From Pogostemon cablin (lineage: Eukaryota > Streptophyta > Magnoliopsida > Lamiales > Lamiaceae), in NCBI GenBank assembly GCA_023678885.1, contig CM042987.1, positions 30,342,927 to 30,406,926 on the forward strand: 64,000 bases of DNA, read 5' to 3'. Shown one piece after another: positions 12,791-25,799 of the stretch; position 1 is the first letter of the stretch, and every line of letters starts with the position of its first letter. A program made the position numbers and the translations under genes. Below the pieces are notes generated by a model. The model was not told the DNA's origin. It made no database searches and saw nothing but the letters and a program-made list of their open reading frames with translations.

Positions 12791-13399
12791 ATTTATTGAA
12801 ATCAAAAGCATTAATTAGACGGTCAATATTAAAATTGAATTATTTCTAAATAGAGTAAAATTGAAAAAAAAATTGAAAACAAAAATAGAAGTTTAAGTTT
12901 ATCAAATTTATATTGTTAAATAAAAAAGTAAATTTTAAATAACAAAATCCATTATTATTAGTATAATTAGATTAGATTTTATTATTGAAATAAAAATATT
13001 AATTGGACGGTCAAGATTTATTGAAATCAAAAACATTAATTAGACGGTCAATATTAAAATTGAATTATTTCTAAATAGAGTAAAATTGAAAAAAATTAAA
13101 AACAAAAATAGAAGTTTAGGTTTGCTTTTATATATGTATAGATATAATTTATTTTTGTATCTAATAGTAACTAGTAATTCACGTCCGTGCGTTGCACGGA
13201 AAGGATTTTATTATAAGATTATTATTAATTATATATTTTTGTTTTTATATTTTTTATCTTGAGTGATATATTTGTACTTATTTTGTTCGTATTTTGTGTG
13301 GTTTGAAATTTTGTTATAACTTTCTTTTTAAGTTTATGTTTATAAGTATTCAATTTGTGTTTTGCACGGATATTATAATATTATGAATGATGTTTCAAA

Positions 13400-16300
13400 G
13401 GATAATATTTGAACCTAAAAATAAAATTAAAAAGAAGAACAAAAGATAGAATATTAAAATATAAAAATAGGGTTCATAGAATTATTATAAAATCAAACAC
13501 AAAAAAATTTAAAAAGAATGATATTTCAAATGAGAATGGTAGGACGAACAAATAAGATAAAATATGAGATGATTGAACTAAGAAATAATATCAAATAAAA
13601 GTTTTAAAGAAGAACATAGGATTTATAGAGTTATTAAAAACACACAAAAATCGAAGAGAAAAAAATAAGATAACAAAAAATTAAAAAGTATAATGATACC
13701 TTTAAGGAGAATGAGTGAAACTGCATATAAACATCAAGTAAAAGTATAAAAGACAAACAAATTAGAGTATATTACAAATAATATGAAAGTAGAATATGTA
13801 AAAGAGAAAAAAAAGAAGCATTAGAGAAAAAAATAAGAGGATTAAAAAGAAGAACAAAAGATAGAATATTAAAATATAAAAATAGGGTTCATAGAATTAT
13901 TATTATAAAACAAACACAAAAAAAAAGAAAGAAAGACAAAAAAAAAATATTACCTCAAATGAGAATGATTGGACTTACAAATAAGTTTAAATATGATACT
14001 AATTAAACCTAAAAATAATATAAAATAAAAGTATAAAAGAAGATAAAATAAATTAAATTATAAAAATAGAGTTTATAGATTATTAAAAAAATATAAAAAT
14101 CAAAGATAAAAAAATAAGATAATAAAAAATTAAAAAATATATTAATACCTTTAAACAGAAAGGTTGAATCTACATATAAAATAAAATCATATAAAAGTAT
14201 AAAAGACAAAACAAATTAGAGTAGATTATAATGAAAGTAAAATCTGTAAAAGAGAAGAAAAAGAAGAAGCATTAGAGAAAAAAAAAGAAGAACAAAAGAT
14301 AAAATATTAAAATATAAAAATAGGGTTTATAGAATTATTCTAAAGCAAACACAAAAATTGAAGAAAAAAAAGATAAACAAAAAAAAGAATGATACCCCAA
14401 ATGAGAATGATTGGACCTACAAATAGGATCAAATATGATAATGATTAAATCTAAAATTAATATCAAATAAAAGTATAAAAGAAGATAAAATAAATTAAAT
14501 TATAAAATAGAGTTTATAGAATTATTAAAAAATACACAAAAATAGAAGAGAAAAAAAATAAGATAACAAAAAATTAACAAAAAGTATAATGATACCTTTA
14601 AAAATAATATTGAACCTGCATATAAGATCAAATAAAAGTATAAAAGACAAACAAATTAGAGTAGATTAAATAAAAGTATAAAAGACAAACAAATAAAATC
14701 AAATAAAAGTATAAAAGACAAAAAATTAGAGTAGATTATAAATAATATAAAAGTAGAATCTGTAAAAGAGGAAAAAAAAAGAAAGAATAAGCATTAGAGA
14801 AAAAAGAAACAACAAGAGGATAAACTAAAGAAACACAAAAATAGAGTTTATAGAATTATTAAAAAAAACACAAAAATCAAAGAGAAAAAAATAAGATAAC
14901 AAAAAATTATATAATGATACATTTAAGGAGAATTATTTAACCTACATATAAGATCAAATAAAAGTACTCCCTCCGTCCCATTATAATGGTTACATATTTT
15001 CATTTTTGACGTCTCATCCTAATGGTTGTATTTCCCTTTTTAGCATATGTGACCCACACAAATTAATTACTTCGCTCTCCATGGGCCCACTCATCCCACT
15101 AATACAATTACCTACTTTACATTAAATTATTATTTCTCTCACTCAATACACATTAAAATACTGTATTCATTAATCCCTGTGTAAAAAATAAATGTAACCA
15201 TAAGGAGGGGACGAAGAGTGTATAAAAGACAAACAAATTAGAGTAGATTATAAATAATATAAAAAGTATAATATGTAAAAGAGAAGAAAAAGAAGAAGTA
15301 TTAGAGAAAAAACCGAAAAAAGGATTAAAAAGAAGAACAAAAAATAAAATATAAAAAAGGATTGATTGAATTATTATAAAGCAAAAAAACAATTAAAGAA
15401 AAAAAGATAGACAAAAAAATATTATACCTTAAATAAAAATGATTGGACCAACAAATATAATAATAATTAAACCAAAAAATAATATCAATAAAATAAAAGT
15501 ATAAAAGAAGATAAAATAAATTAAATTATAATAATAGAGTTTATAGAACTATTAAAAAAAATAAAAATCGAAGAGAAAAAATAAGAAAATAAAAAATTAA
15601 AAAGTATAATGATGCATTTAAGGAGAATGATTGAACCTACATATAAGATCATATAAAATTATAAAAGACAAAACAAATTAGTTTAGATCATAAATAGTAA
15701 GAAAGTAGAATATATAAAAGAAAAAAAAAAGAAGAAGCATTAGAGAAAAAATAAAAAAGATGTTTAAAAAGAAGAACAGAAGAAAGAATATAAAAATATA
15801 AAAATAGAGTTCATAAAATTATTATAAAGCAAACACAAAAATTGAAGAAAAAAAAGATCGAAAAAAAATAATGATATCTCAAATGAGAATGATTTGACCT
15901 ACAAATAAGATCAAATATGAGAATGATTAAAACTAAAAATAATATCAAATAAAAGTATAAAAGAAGATAAAATAAATTAAATTATAAAAATAGAGTTTAT
16001 AGAATTATGAGGAACAAACACACAAAAATAAGCTAACAATAAATTACTAAAAAGTATAATGATACCTTTAAAAATAATGATTTAACCCGCATATAAGATC
16101 AAATAAAAACATAAAAGACAAACAAATTAGAGTAGATTATAAATAATATGAAAATAAAATCTGTAAAAAAGAAGAAAAAGAAGAAGTATTAGTAAAAAAA
16201 TAAAAAAGGATTAAAAAGAAGAACAAAAGATAAAATATTAAAATATAAAAATAGAGTTCATGAAATATTACCTTAAATGAGAATTATTGAACCTATAAAT

Positions 16301-18180
16301 AAGATCAAATATGATAATATTTAAACCTAAAAATAATATCAATCAAATAAAAGTATAAAAGAAGATAAAATAAACTAAATTATAAAAAATAGAGTTTATA
16401 GAATTATTAAAAAAATAACACAAAAATCGAAGAGAAAAAAAAAAGATAACAAAAAAAATTATAATGATATCTTTAAGGAGAATGGTTGAACCTACAAATA
16501 AGATCATATAAAAGTATAAAAGACAAAATAAATTAGAATAGATTATAAATAATATGAAAGTAGAATCTATAAAAGAGAAGAAAAAGAAGAAGTATTAGAG
16601 AAAAAATAATAATAATAAGATGATTAAAAAGAAGAACAAAAGAATGAGTATTAAAATATAAAAATAGGGTTGATAAAATTTTTATAAAGAAAACACAAAA
16701 ATTAAAGAGAAAAAAGAAAAAAAAAGAATATACCTTAAATAAAAATGGTTGGATCTACAAATAAGATCTAATATGATAATAATTTAACCTAAAAATAATA
16801 TCAATAAAAAAAGTATTAAAGAAGATAAAATAAACTAAATTATAAAAATAGAGTTTATAGAATTATTAAAAAAAATACAAAAATCTAAGAGAAAAAATAT
16901 TAAAAAATTAAAAATTATAATAATACCTGTAAGGAGAATGGTTGAACCTACATATATGATCATATATAAAAGTATAAAAGACAAAACAAATTAGAGTATA
17001 TTATAAATAATACCATTAAAGTAGAATCTATAAAAGAGAAGAAAAAGAAGAAGCATTAGAGAAAAAAAATATAAAATAATTAAAAAGAAGAACAAAAGAA
17101 AGAATATTAAAATATAAAAATTGGATTAATAGAATTATTATAAAGCAAACACAAAAATTAAATAAAAAAAGACAAAAAAAAAGAATATACCTTAAATAAG
17201 AATGATTGGACCTACAAATAATATCAAATATGATAATAATTAAACCTAAAAATAATATCAATCAAATAAAAGTATAAAATAAAAGAAGATAAAATAAATT
17301 AAATTACAAAAATAGAGTTTATAGAATTATTTATAAAAAAACACTAAAATCGAAGAGAAAAAAATATGACAACAAAAAATTAAAAAATATAATTATACCT
17401 TTAAGGAGAATGATTGAACTTACATATAAAATCATATAAAAGTATAAAAGACAAAATAAATTAGAGTATATTATAAATAATATGAAGGTATAATCTATAA
17501 AGAGAAGCAAAAGAAGAAGCATTAGAGAAAAATAATAATAAAATATGATTAAAAAGAAAAACAAAAGATAGAATATTAAAATATAAAAATAGGGTTATAG
17601 AATTATTATAAAGAAAACACAAAAATTGAAGAAAAAAAAGATAGACAAAAAAAGAATAATACCTCAAAAGAGAATGATTGGACCTACAAATAAGATCAAA
17701 TATGAGAATGATTAAACCTAAAAATAATATCAAATAAAAGTATAAAAGAAGATAAAATAAAATAAATTATAAAAATTAAATTTATAGAATTATTAAAAAA
17801 ACACATAAAAGTCGAAGAGAAAAAAATAAGATAACAAAAAATTAAAAAGTATAATGATACTTTTATGGAGAATGATTGAATTTGCATATAAGATCAAATA
17901 AAAGTATAAAAGATAAAATTAATTAGAGTAGATTATAAATAATATGAAAGTAGAATTTATAAAAGAGAAGATAAAAAAGAAGCATTAGAGAAAAAAAAAA
18001 GAGAGTTTAAAAAGAAGAATAAAAAAATTAAAAAATATTATGGTTTCTTTAAGTAGAATGATTGAATCTGCATATATGATCAAATAAAAGTATAAAAATC
18101 AAAATAAATTAGAATAGATAATGAATAATATGAAAGTAGAATCTGTAAAAGAAAAAAAAAACATTTGTGAGGGAAAAAAA
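13400..18180. repeat. Array of diverged ~450-500-bp modules, purine-rich on the plus strand
   Basis: The word aaagtagaatctgtaaaagag and close variants recur about every 400-520 bp (near 13790, 14240, 14755, 15285, 15710, 16155, 16560, 17025, 17490, 17950 and 18135). Each is followed in fixed order by gaagaacaaaagatagaat, tagggttcatagaattatt, a gatacctcaaatgagaatg-like segment and aggagaatgattgaacctg. The plus strand is overwhelmingly A and G, so the minus strand yields spurious Phe/Leu-rich ORFs. Similar modules occur at 10600-11760 in Helitron 1. Confidence 0.75.
14967..15220. mobile_element. Stowaway MITE inserted in Helitron 2
   Basis: It starts CTCCCTCCGTCCCATTATAA and ends ATAAGGAGGGGACGAAGAGTG, with TA on both sides (14965-14966 and 15221-15222). 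The interior has the usual gacccaca...actaatacaatta segment shared with the other Stowaway copies. Non-coding. Confidence 0.85.
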
Positions 18181-18558
18181 GAGGGATAGAATAAGAATTT
18201 GATAGAGTAACTAAAAAATTTATATGACATGATTTTAAAAAAATCAACTATCGTGATTGAAAGCAAATATTTATAGAGACGATTATAATAAAAATAAAAT
18301 TGATATATTAATTGAAATTAAATATATATTGATTTAAGATTAATTAAATTTATATTATGCAAAAAAAATTAAAATTTAAATAATGAAATCCATTATTAGT
18401 ATAATAATAATCTATTAAAAGCATTAATTGAACGATTAAGATTAAAATTAAATTGGACTATTAAGATTAAAATTGAATTATTTCTAAATAAGTAAAATTG
18501 AAAAAAAAAATTGAAAACAAAAGTGGAAATTTAGGTTTGTTTTTTTATATGTATAGAT

Positions 18559-20250
18559 ATATACACATAAATTGTACTTAATAGTAATTGAATTCGACAA
18601 TTTTCAAAGATTAAAATTGTAATTTTTGGAATTAAAAAAAAGTTAAAAGGACTAAAATGAAATGAAACCTGAATTTATCATATCAGTGTTGATGCAATAT
18701 GCAACATGTTAACTAATTATTAATCTATTTGTGACAATATATGACCCTAAAAAATCCGTAAATAATTAAATAATTGTATTGATATTTATAATTTGAATAA
18801 TATAGTGTACAATTTTGTCAGAAATATATCTCTAATGAACTAGCTTATATTGTGTAATATACAGTGATTAATATAATGTAATGTATTAATGTGTCATTTT
18901 GTTGTGGTGTGATTCTATTTTTTATTTTTCAAATTATTTTATCATGTGTGTCAGTAGACAGCACAATATTTTATCTTGTCAATTTGTGTTTAGTCATGTC
19001 ACATGAATTTTGTCGTATCATTGGTCGATTTTAGACTTATTGAGTTATTAATTATTATGGTGATAATTGATATGAAATGCAACATGATGTCATGAAGCAC
19101 TTTGGAGGATTAATATTCCTGAGTCTAGTTATCATTATTATAAATATGTGTGACAAAATCTATTAAAACGTTTTTATAATCGAATATTACTTTTTATTGA
19201 CTATATATATTTATATTACATTCATTTATATATATTATAAATAAATTGTGCATAAAATAGCTAGTGCACAACATTATTAACATTTTTTATTAATTATGTA
19301 TCACTTTATAATATTAAAATTATCATTATTTTTTATTCATTTCACAAAAGTTATTATGTAAGACAATCAATCTTATACAAGTGTTTTCCTATATTAAATT
19401 TAGTATGAAAAATGAATTGCATCGCAATTTCTATTGAATTTTTATTTAATATTATTACTATCATCATAAATGTTTTCATCATTTTTTTTCTTCTCTTAAT
19501 TTTGAAAGTAGTTACATTAAGAATATTTTTATTAATTTTTAAAAAATAAATGATAAAATATGTTATGTATTAAATGAGGTAATATTTTATAAATAAAATA
19601 TATTATAAAGGATTAGTTTTTTTACTTTATTATTATTTTAAATAATTAAAAACTTTTGTTGGATGAAAAAAATCAATATGGCCATAGGAAATATAATTAT
19701 AATAACACATTAGTTCATAATGGTGATATAAAAAAATAAAATATAAAAATAAAAATTGTAAACATTTACAAATAAATAATAGATTATTAATTAATAAAAT
19801 AACAATAATAAGTATATCATGTTTTGAGATTATTGCATCATAGATTTTTGTTAATCCAAAATGTTTGTGAACAAAGACAAAGCATTTTATCAATTAGAAT
19901 GAGAGGGTTGACAGAAAAAAATAAAAAAATTATCCAACAACATATTAGTATGATCTAGAATTATATTACTAGCAAAGCAAAGAATTTTCATTGCCCAACT
20001 TTTCCTAAATCTTGATTGACTATGATACACTTATTTAATATTTATATTAGTTAAATATCTTGACTTAAAATGATGAAAATTAATATGGGACCAAGACCAA
20101 ATATATTTGGATCTTCTCATTGACCAATCATAATTTTCCTTTTGTTCTTTTTCGTTTTATCATTCCATCTAAGAATCACAACATGTGATTTATCATTACA
20201 TAAAAATATGCCTAGTGGATTTCAATCATGCCAATATTTAGAGAATGACC
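18559..20250. other. AT-rich intergenic DNA
   Basis: No gene, RNA or element terminus is recognised. The texture is ordinary AT-rich plant spacer. Confidence 0.5.
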
Positions 20251-20254
20251 AACT

Positions 20255-20757
20255 GGCTGGATAAAATTACCGAAATTTCGGTGTACTGAAGTTATCGTAT
20301 CGAAAAAATACCGAAAATATCGAAAAAATCGGTATATCGAAAATTTTAGTATGATATGGTACCTTAACGAATTTTTCAATACGTATCGGTATATAATTTT
20401 TTAAAAATTGGTATATACCAAAATACCGAAAATATATCAATATTTCGGTATATACCGTACTCAAATATCAAAATAATAATAATTTTTATATTTAATATAA
20501 ATTATTTGATTAAATTATTTTCAAATATTATATAATAAATTTTGGTATGAATCGGTATTTTAACGCTATGAATCGCTAATTTTCAATAAAATAGAATGTT
20601 TCAGTATTTTGGTATAAACGGTATTGATCTATAATATACCGAAATTTCGTTATACCGAAACTTTCAGTACGATATCGATATGATTTTTTTAATACCGATA
20701 ATTTTAATGTGGTATACAATATGAGTATATCGATACAGTATGGTATGCCATCCCTAA
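20255..20757. mobile_element. Truncated hAT-like MITE rich in ccgaaatttcgg
   Basis: The block is full of accgaaaatatcg / ccgaaatttcggta palindromic words and ends GTATGCCATCCCTA, the right terminus of the TAGGGATGGCA family seen at 1358-2110 and 37919-38601. The matching left end is absent, so the copy is truncated or rearranged. Confidence 0.55.
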
Positions 20758-20877
20758 AACTTCTCCTCTCATCTACATTGCATTAATTTATACCTTAGCA
20801 GGCCTAATACTTCAAATGAGCCACTTGCCTTTCTGTTGAAAAGGACACCTTAATTCCATATTTCCTTTTCTTTTTCA

Positions 20878-20895
20878 TAATAATAATAATAATAA

Positions 20896-20940
<45 letters not shown>
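20878..20940. repeat. (AAT)n microsatellite
   Basis: A run of aat/ata trinucleotides turning into ttatta at its right end. Confidence 0.9.
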
Positions 20941-21059
20941 ATGGCAAAGAATTATGTGAAATTGTCTCACGAAATGACTTTTGTGTGAGTCGTGTGACAT
21001 TGATAAAAAGTGATAATAGTGCTATAAACTATTTCATAAATAATTTATTATAATATATG

Positions 21060-21234
21060 TGTCACGACCCACTTTTCATAACTTATAATTCTTTAATTAA
21101 CATAAACATCATCATCATAAAATTTGCACATATTATTTTTTTTTTCCTCACATAATATATATTATCCAAACGGCCATACCAGTTCAACATACACAACTGG
21201 TTTCTGACACCACTTCAATCCACACAAACAGTTG

Positions 21235-21275
<41 letters not shown>

Positions 21276-22797
21276 CATAATAAAATATCAGCGGAAACAA
21301 AATAAACACACGGTCTAGCCCATCAGGTCGTCATCTATGTACATCCACTCAAAACCTTGTAGGAGCTCCACAGCTTGCATAGTACATCACATACTCAAAT
21401 ATCATCAGGCTCACCTATAATGCATAAACTAGTGAGACAAAAATCTCAGTAAGTAGAAATCATGCATGACAATGCATGAAAATGCACTTATTTCCTAATC
21501 TACTAATTTGTCTCTTTTATTTAGAAAACTGTTCACGTTGCGGGATCCCCACGACACACTTATAATATGCACCCCAAATGAGCTCAATGGAGACGATTTT
21601 TCCGAACCACGACAATAGTGACGAGAACGATTTTTCCGAACTCTGACAAAGTGGTGGGGACGATTTTTCCGAACCCCTGACAAAAATGTCGGGAACGATT
21701 TTTTCAAACCCTGACAGAGATGCATATATAGTGGCCGCACACACCATTAGTATCTTATTAATTTTAGGGAAAACACTATTCATGATATGCATGGTATGCA
21801 ACCAGTGCAATTAAATATACATCATAAATTATTTATGACATCAATATCAACATTTAATCATAAATAAAATAACAACTTAATTTAATTCACACAAATCCAC
21901 ATCACCTTGAATCACACGGATCTCTTATAATAACAACTCCATCTTGGATCACACAGATCCTTATAACCAACATCTTCTCAAGTCATACGGATATATTTTT
22001 AACAGTTCCCAATCACACAGATATATATAATACAATAATATTATTTCAAATTACATAAATCCACAACTTGTAAAATTAATTAATCCCAAATAATTTATAA
22101 CATAATTAAACTAATCATAAATAATTCACAATATAATTATCACATATTAATTACAAATAATTTACACACAACATATTTATGCATTGTAGTTGGACTTCTA
22201 TTTACTTGAACTCCGATAATAATAACACTATAGACTCGTGAAAATTCGTAATTAATTCCTTCCTTCCCGTTCCAACACACTTCTTCCCTCAAATTTTTCT
22301 CGAATTAAAATTTTTGGGGTGTGAGGTAACCACCTCCCCACACCTATTTATAAGGAGAAGAAATGAGTTGGTCGATCAATTAAATAAATAAATAATTAAT
22401 TTTTTTTTTTATTGAAAACGACCTTTGCCATTTTTTCAATTTTGGCTACTAAGCCAAATCAATTTCTGCCGCCCCTTTGACTTTCTTTCTTTTTTTTTTA
22501 TTATTAATTATTATTATATTATTATTATTATTATTATAATAAAAATACGTGTGATACTTAATAATTAAGAAAAGTGTATTCATACACATAAAATAATTTA
22601 CTCATATATCCAAATTAATACACGTAAATATTTATGCACACATATATTCACATATTGTCATCATTATTATCACAGATGTCTCAAATAAAATGTAAAGATA
22701 AATAAAATTTAGAAATAATTGTCACATAATTATAAAATACACATAATACAAATTAAATTATATTGACACACTAGTAGTGAGAAACTTGGGTATTACA
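21060..22797 (-). repeat. 3' LTR of the chromovirus
   Basis: 1738 bp, TG...CA bounded. It holds a (TA)n tract near 21239-21272 that is expanded relative to the other LTR, four tandem copies of a ~33-bp unit around acgatttttccgaac (21590-21722), and a cluster of cacacggatc-type words (21893-22025). Short ORFs here have no recognisable product. Confidence 0.95.
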
Positions 22798-22810
22798 TTC
22801 TTCCCTTCTT
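22798..22810 (-). other. Polypurine tract
   Basis: The minus strand reads AAGAAGGGAAGAA immediately before the 3' LTR, the expected plus-strand priming site for the element. Confidence 0.85.
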
Positions 22811-22836
22811 ATAAAAATTTCGTCCTCGAAATTTAC

Positions 22837-24375
22837 TTACCTGAAGAGGTCTGGATATTTAGCCATCATCTCATCCTCTCTTTCCCAAGTAACCTCCTCA
22901 ACTATTTGGTTCCTCCATAATACTTTTACTAATGGTATTTCTTTATTTCTAAGCTTCTTCATGTCTCGCCACAAGATCTCAACTGGTACTTCCTCATAAC
23001 TCAAATCTTCTTTCAACTCAACTGGTTCCTGCCTGAGAACATGTGATGAATTTGGAACATACTTCCTCAACATAGACACATGAAACACGTCATGTACTCT
23101 AGACATTGATGCTGGTAACTCCAACTTATAGGCAACACTGCCAACTCTCTCAATGATAGTGAACGGACCAACATATCTTGGACTGAGTTTTCCTTTCCTT
23201 CCAAATCGCATTATCCCCTTCATTGGAGATACTTTCAGAAATACCTTATCACCCACTTCAAATTCCAATTCTCTCCTCCGTTTGTCTGCATAACTCTTTT
23301 GCCGATCTTGAGCAACTTTCATCTTCTCTCGTATACGGTTAACAGCTTCTGACATTTCACGAATCAAGTCTGGACCCAAAAGTTTCTTCTCTCCAACTTC
23401 ATCCCAATATACTGGAGATCTACACTTTCTCCCATACAATGCTTCATATGGAGTCATCCCGATGGTAGACTGATAACTGTTATTATACGAGAACTCTATC
23501 AAAGGCAAAAATTTACTCCACTGACCTTGAAAATCCAACACACACGCTCTGAGCATATCCTCCAAGATTTGTATTGTACGCTCTGATTGACCATCTGTCT
23601 GTGGATGGAATGCTGTACTGAAAGATAATTGTGTCCCCAACGCCTTATGTAAACTCTTCCAGAAAGCAGACAAGAATCTCTTATCTCTGTCTGACACAAT
23701 GGTAAGTGGTACTCCATGGAGTCTGACAATCTCTTGTATATATAGTTGGGCATAACGATCCATGGAATACGTAGAGTTAATAGGAAGAAAATGAGCTGAC
23801 TTAGTCAATCGATCTACAATGATCCAAATAGCATTGTGATCTTTCATCGTTTTCGGTAGTCCGATGACAAAATCCATAGTAATATTCTCCCACTTCCATT
23901 CTGGAATAAATAGAGGCTGCAAAGTTCCTGCTGGTCTCTGATGCTCGGCTTTGATTTGCTGACAAGTCAGACATTGCTCTACATATCGAGCAACATCTCT
24001 CTTCATCCCTGGCCACCAATAATATAACTTCAAATCTCTATACATCTTAGTAGCTCCTGGATGTACAGAGTATGGTGTTGAATGAGCTTCCGCCATCACT
24101 TCTTTCCGAATGTCATCTACTTCAGGTAGACATAATCGACCTCCATAACGAATCACACCATCTTCTCCTAATTGGAAGTCAGAAGACTTTCCAGAGCTGA
24201 TATCATTCTTTATCTTGTCAAACAACTTATCCTCCTGTTGGCTCTGTCGAATCTTATCCATCAAAGTTGGTCGAAGTGTCAGAGCTGTCATCCTTGCTTC
24301 CAACAATCCTTCCTGAATGATCTCCACACCCATCTTTTGCAAATCAAGCAACTCTGGTTTCTGATTTATGGTCAT
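22837..24375 (-). pseudogene. Chromovirus integrase with chromodomain-like tail
   Basis: This 512-codon open stretch is the intact 3' part of pol. The first ATG (24375) is only the first Met after a stop in the same frame, not a real start. An HHCC zinc-binding domain is visible (AHSTPYSVHPG...CLTCQQIKAEH), followed by the DDE catalytic core: D in MDFVIGLP, D in VSDRDKRF, E in TDGQSERTIQ. The last ~60 residues (EILWRDMKKLRN, VLWRNQIVEEVTWERED) form a chromodomain-like module, which in this family directs integration to particular chromatin. It is uninterrupted but cannot be expressed normally because of the upstream lesions. Confidence 0.93.
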
Positions 24376-24387
24376 AGCAGCTACACT

Positions 24388-25799
24388 CTATATTGCCTTT
24401 CGGCTCAATGCATCAGCAACCACATTGGCTTTTCCCGGATGATAATTGATAATACAGTCGTAATCCTTCACCAATTCCAACCATCTTCTTTGCCTCATGT
24501 TCAACTATTTCTGAGTGAAGAAATATTTCAAACTCTTATGATCAGTATAGATCTCACAACGTTCTCCATACAGATAATGCCTCCAAATCTTGAGTGCAAA
24601 CACGACTGCGGCTAACTCTAAATCATGAGTTGGGTAATTCTTCTCATACTCTCTTAACTGTCTGGATGCATAAGCTATCACTTTCCCATTCTGCATCAAT
24701 ACACATCCAAGACCATTCTTTGAAGCATCACTATAAACCTTGAAGTTTCCTGTCTCCGTAGGAATAATTAAGATAGGTGCTGATGTCAATCGTTTCTTTA
24801 ATTCTTTAAAACTTTGCTCACATGACTCCGTCCATGTGAACTTCACATTCTTCCTAGTCAACTGCGTTAATGATGAAGCAATCTTGGAGAATCCTTCAAC
24901 AAACCTTCGATAATATCCAGCCAATCCAAGAAAGCTACGAACCTCAGTAGGATTTGAGGGTTGTGGCCAATCATGGATTGCTTTTACTTTACTTGATCTA
25001 CCGAAATTCCTTCTCCCGATACCACGTGACCCAAGAAAACAACTCGATCCAACCAAAATTCACACTTTTTAAACTTCGCATACAATTGCTTCTCCTTCAA
25101 AATCTCTAACACCTTTCTTAAGTGTAGAGCATGATCCTCCTTATTCTTAGAGTAAATTAGAATATCATCGATAAACACAATCACAAATTTATCGAGAAAT
25201 TCCTGAAATACTCTATTCATCAAATCCATAAATGCTGCCGGAGCATTTGTCAAGCCGAACGACATCACCAAAAATTCATAATGCCCATACCTTGTACTAA
25301 ATGCAGTCTTTGGAATATCCTTCTCCCTAATCTTCAACTGATGATACCCCGACCGCAAATCAATCTTAGAAAGATAGATGCACCCTGTAACTGATCAAAC
25401 AGATCATCAATGCGAGGCAATGGATATTTATTCTTCACCGTAACTTTATTGAGATCCCGATAATCAATGCACATCCTCAATGTGCCATCCTTCTTTCGAA
25501 CAAACAGAACTGGTGCTCCCCAAGGGGAGAAACTAGGTTGAATGAATCCTTTGTCTAGCAACTCTTGTAATTGTATCTTCAATTCCTTCAGTTCAGCTGG
25601 TGCCATTCTGTATGGTGCTTTAGATATAGGAGCAATTCCTGGTTGTAACTCAATAACAAACTTTATTTCCCGGTCTGGTGGCAATCCTGGAAGATCATCT
25701 GGAAATACCTCCAAATATTCCCGAACTACTGGTACATTATCAAGATCTGGACATTGCTGCCTTTCAACATTCATTACACTCACCAGATACCCCTCACAA
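24388..25799 (-). pseudogene. Chromovirus reverse transcriptase and RNase H (two frameshifts, stops)
   Basis: The RT begins with the fingers/palm segments FSPWGAPVLFVRKKDG and CIDYRDLN, and the catalytic motif is FIDDIL (Y/F-x-D-D class). RNase H shows YSDASKNGLGCVL, HDLELAAVVFAL and YTDHKSLKYF, which supply the acidic active-site residues. Lesions seen: a one-base loss in a T run near 25370 (the ASIF/DLRSGYHQ junction), a one-base loss near 25003 (the VD/SKVKA junction), an in-frame TAG at 24505-24507 and another TAG near 24388. Single-base losses in short runs could also be assembly errors. RT copies the RNA into DNA, and RNase H removes the template. Confidence 0.9.

Larger units (their letters stand above)
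9233..13142 (-). mobile_element. Non-autonomous Helitron 1 (3.9 kb)
   Basis: On the minus strand the element starts TCTATACATATATAAAAGC (5' end at 13142) and ends with a hairpin (CGTGC-AAC-GCACG) followed shortly by CTAG (3' end at 9233). The flanking bases are A before the 5' end and T after the 3' end, so insertion was between A and T with no target duplication. These are the defining Helitron terminal features. The interior is AT-rich tandem-like sequence without Rep/helicase coding. A 5'-end-like segment near 10540-10582 hints at an internal nested or fused copy. Confidence 0.75.
13171..18558 (-). mobile_element. Non-autonomous Helitron 2 (5.4 kb)
   Basis: On the minus strand the 5' end is TCTATACATAT at 18558. 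The 3' end has a perfect hairpin CCGTGC-AAC-GCACGG followed by ACGTGAATTACTAG ending at 13171. The base before TC is A and the base after CTAG is T. It has the same orientation and family as Helitron 1, and only 28 bp (13143-13170) separate the two. The interior is mostly a tandem array of A-rich modules. A Stowaway MITE is inserted at 14967-15220. No helicase or replication-initiator domain is encoded, so it would depend on an autonomous relative. Confidence 0.78.

Noticed and set aside
10570..17887. Many minus-strand Phe/Leu/Ile-rich ORFs of 60-100 codons
   Set aside because: They are translations of the A/G-rich tandem modules of the Helitrons. They repeat with the modules and have no domain-like pattern.
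21590..21722. Regularly spaced short repeats that could suggest a CRISPR array
   Set aside because: The units are tandem without unique spacers, lie inside a retrotransposon LTR, and the genome is a plant's.
21495..21810. Overlapping ORFs in the chromovirus LTR, repeated at 27923-28238
   Set aside because: They lie in LTR tandem units, overlap in two frames, and match no known protein.
24172..24615. 147-codon plus-strand ORF, and 25542-25922 plus-strand ORF
   Set aside because: They are antisense shadows of the chromovirus pol region.
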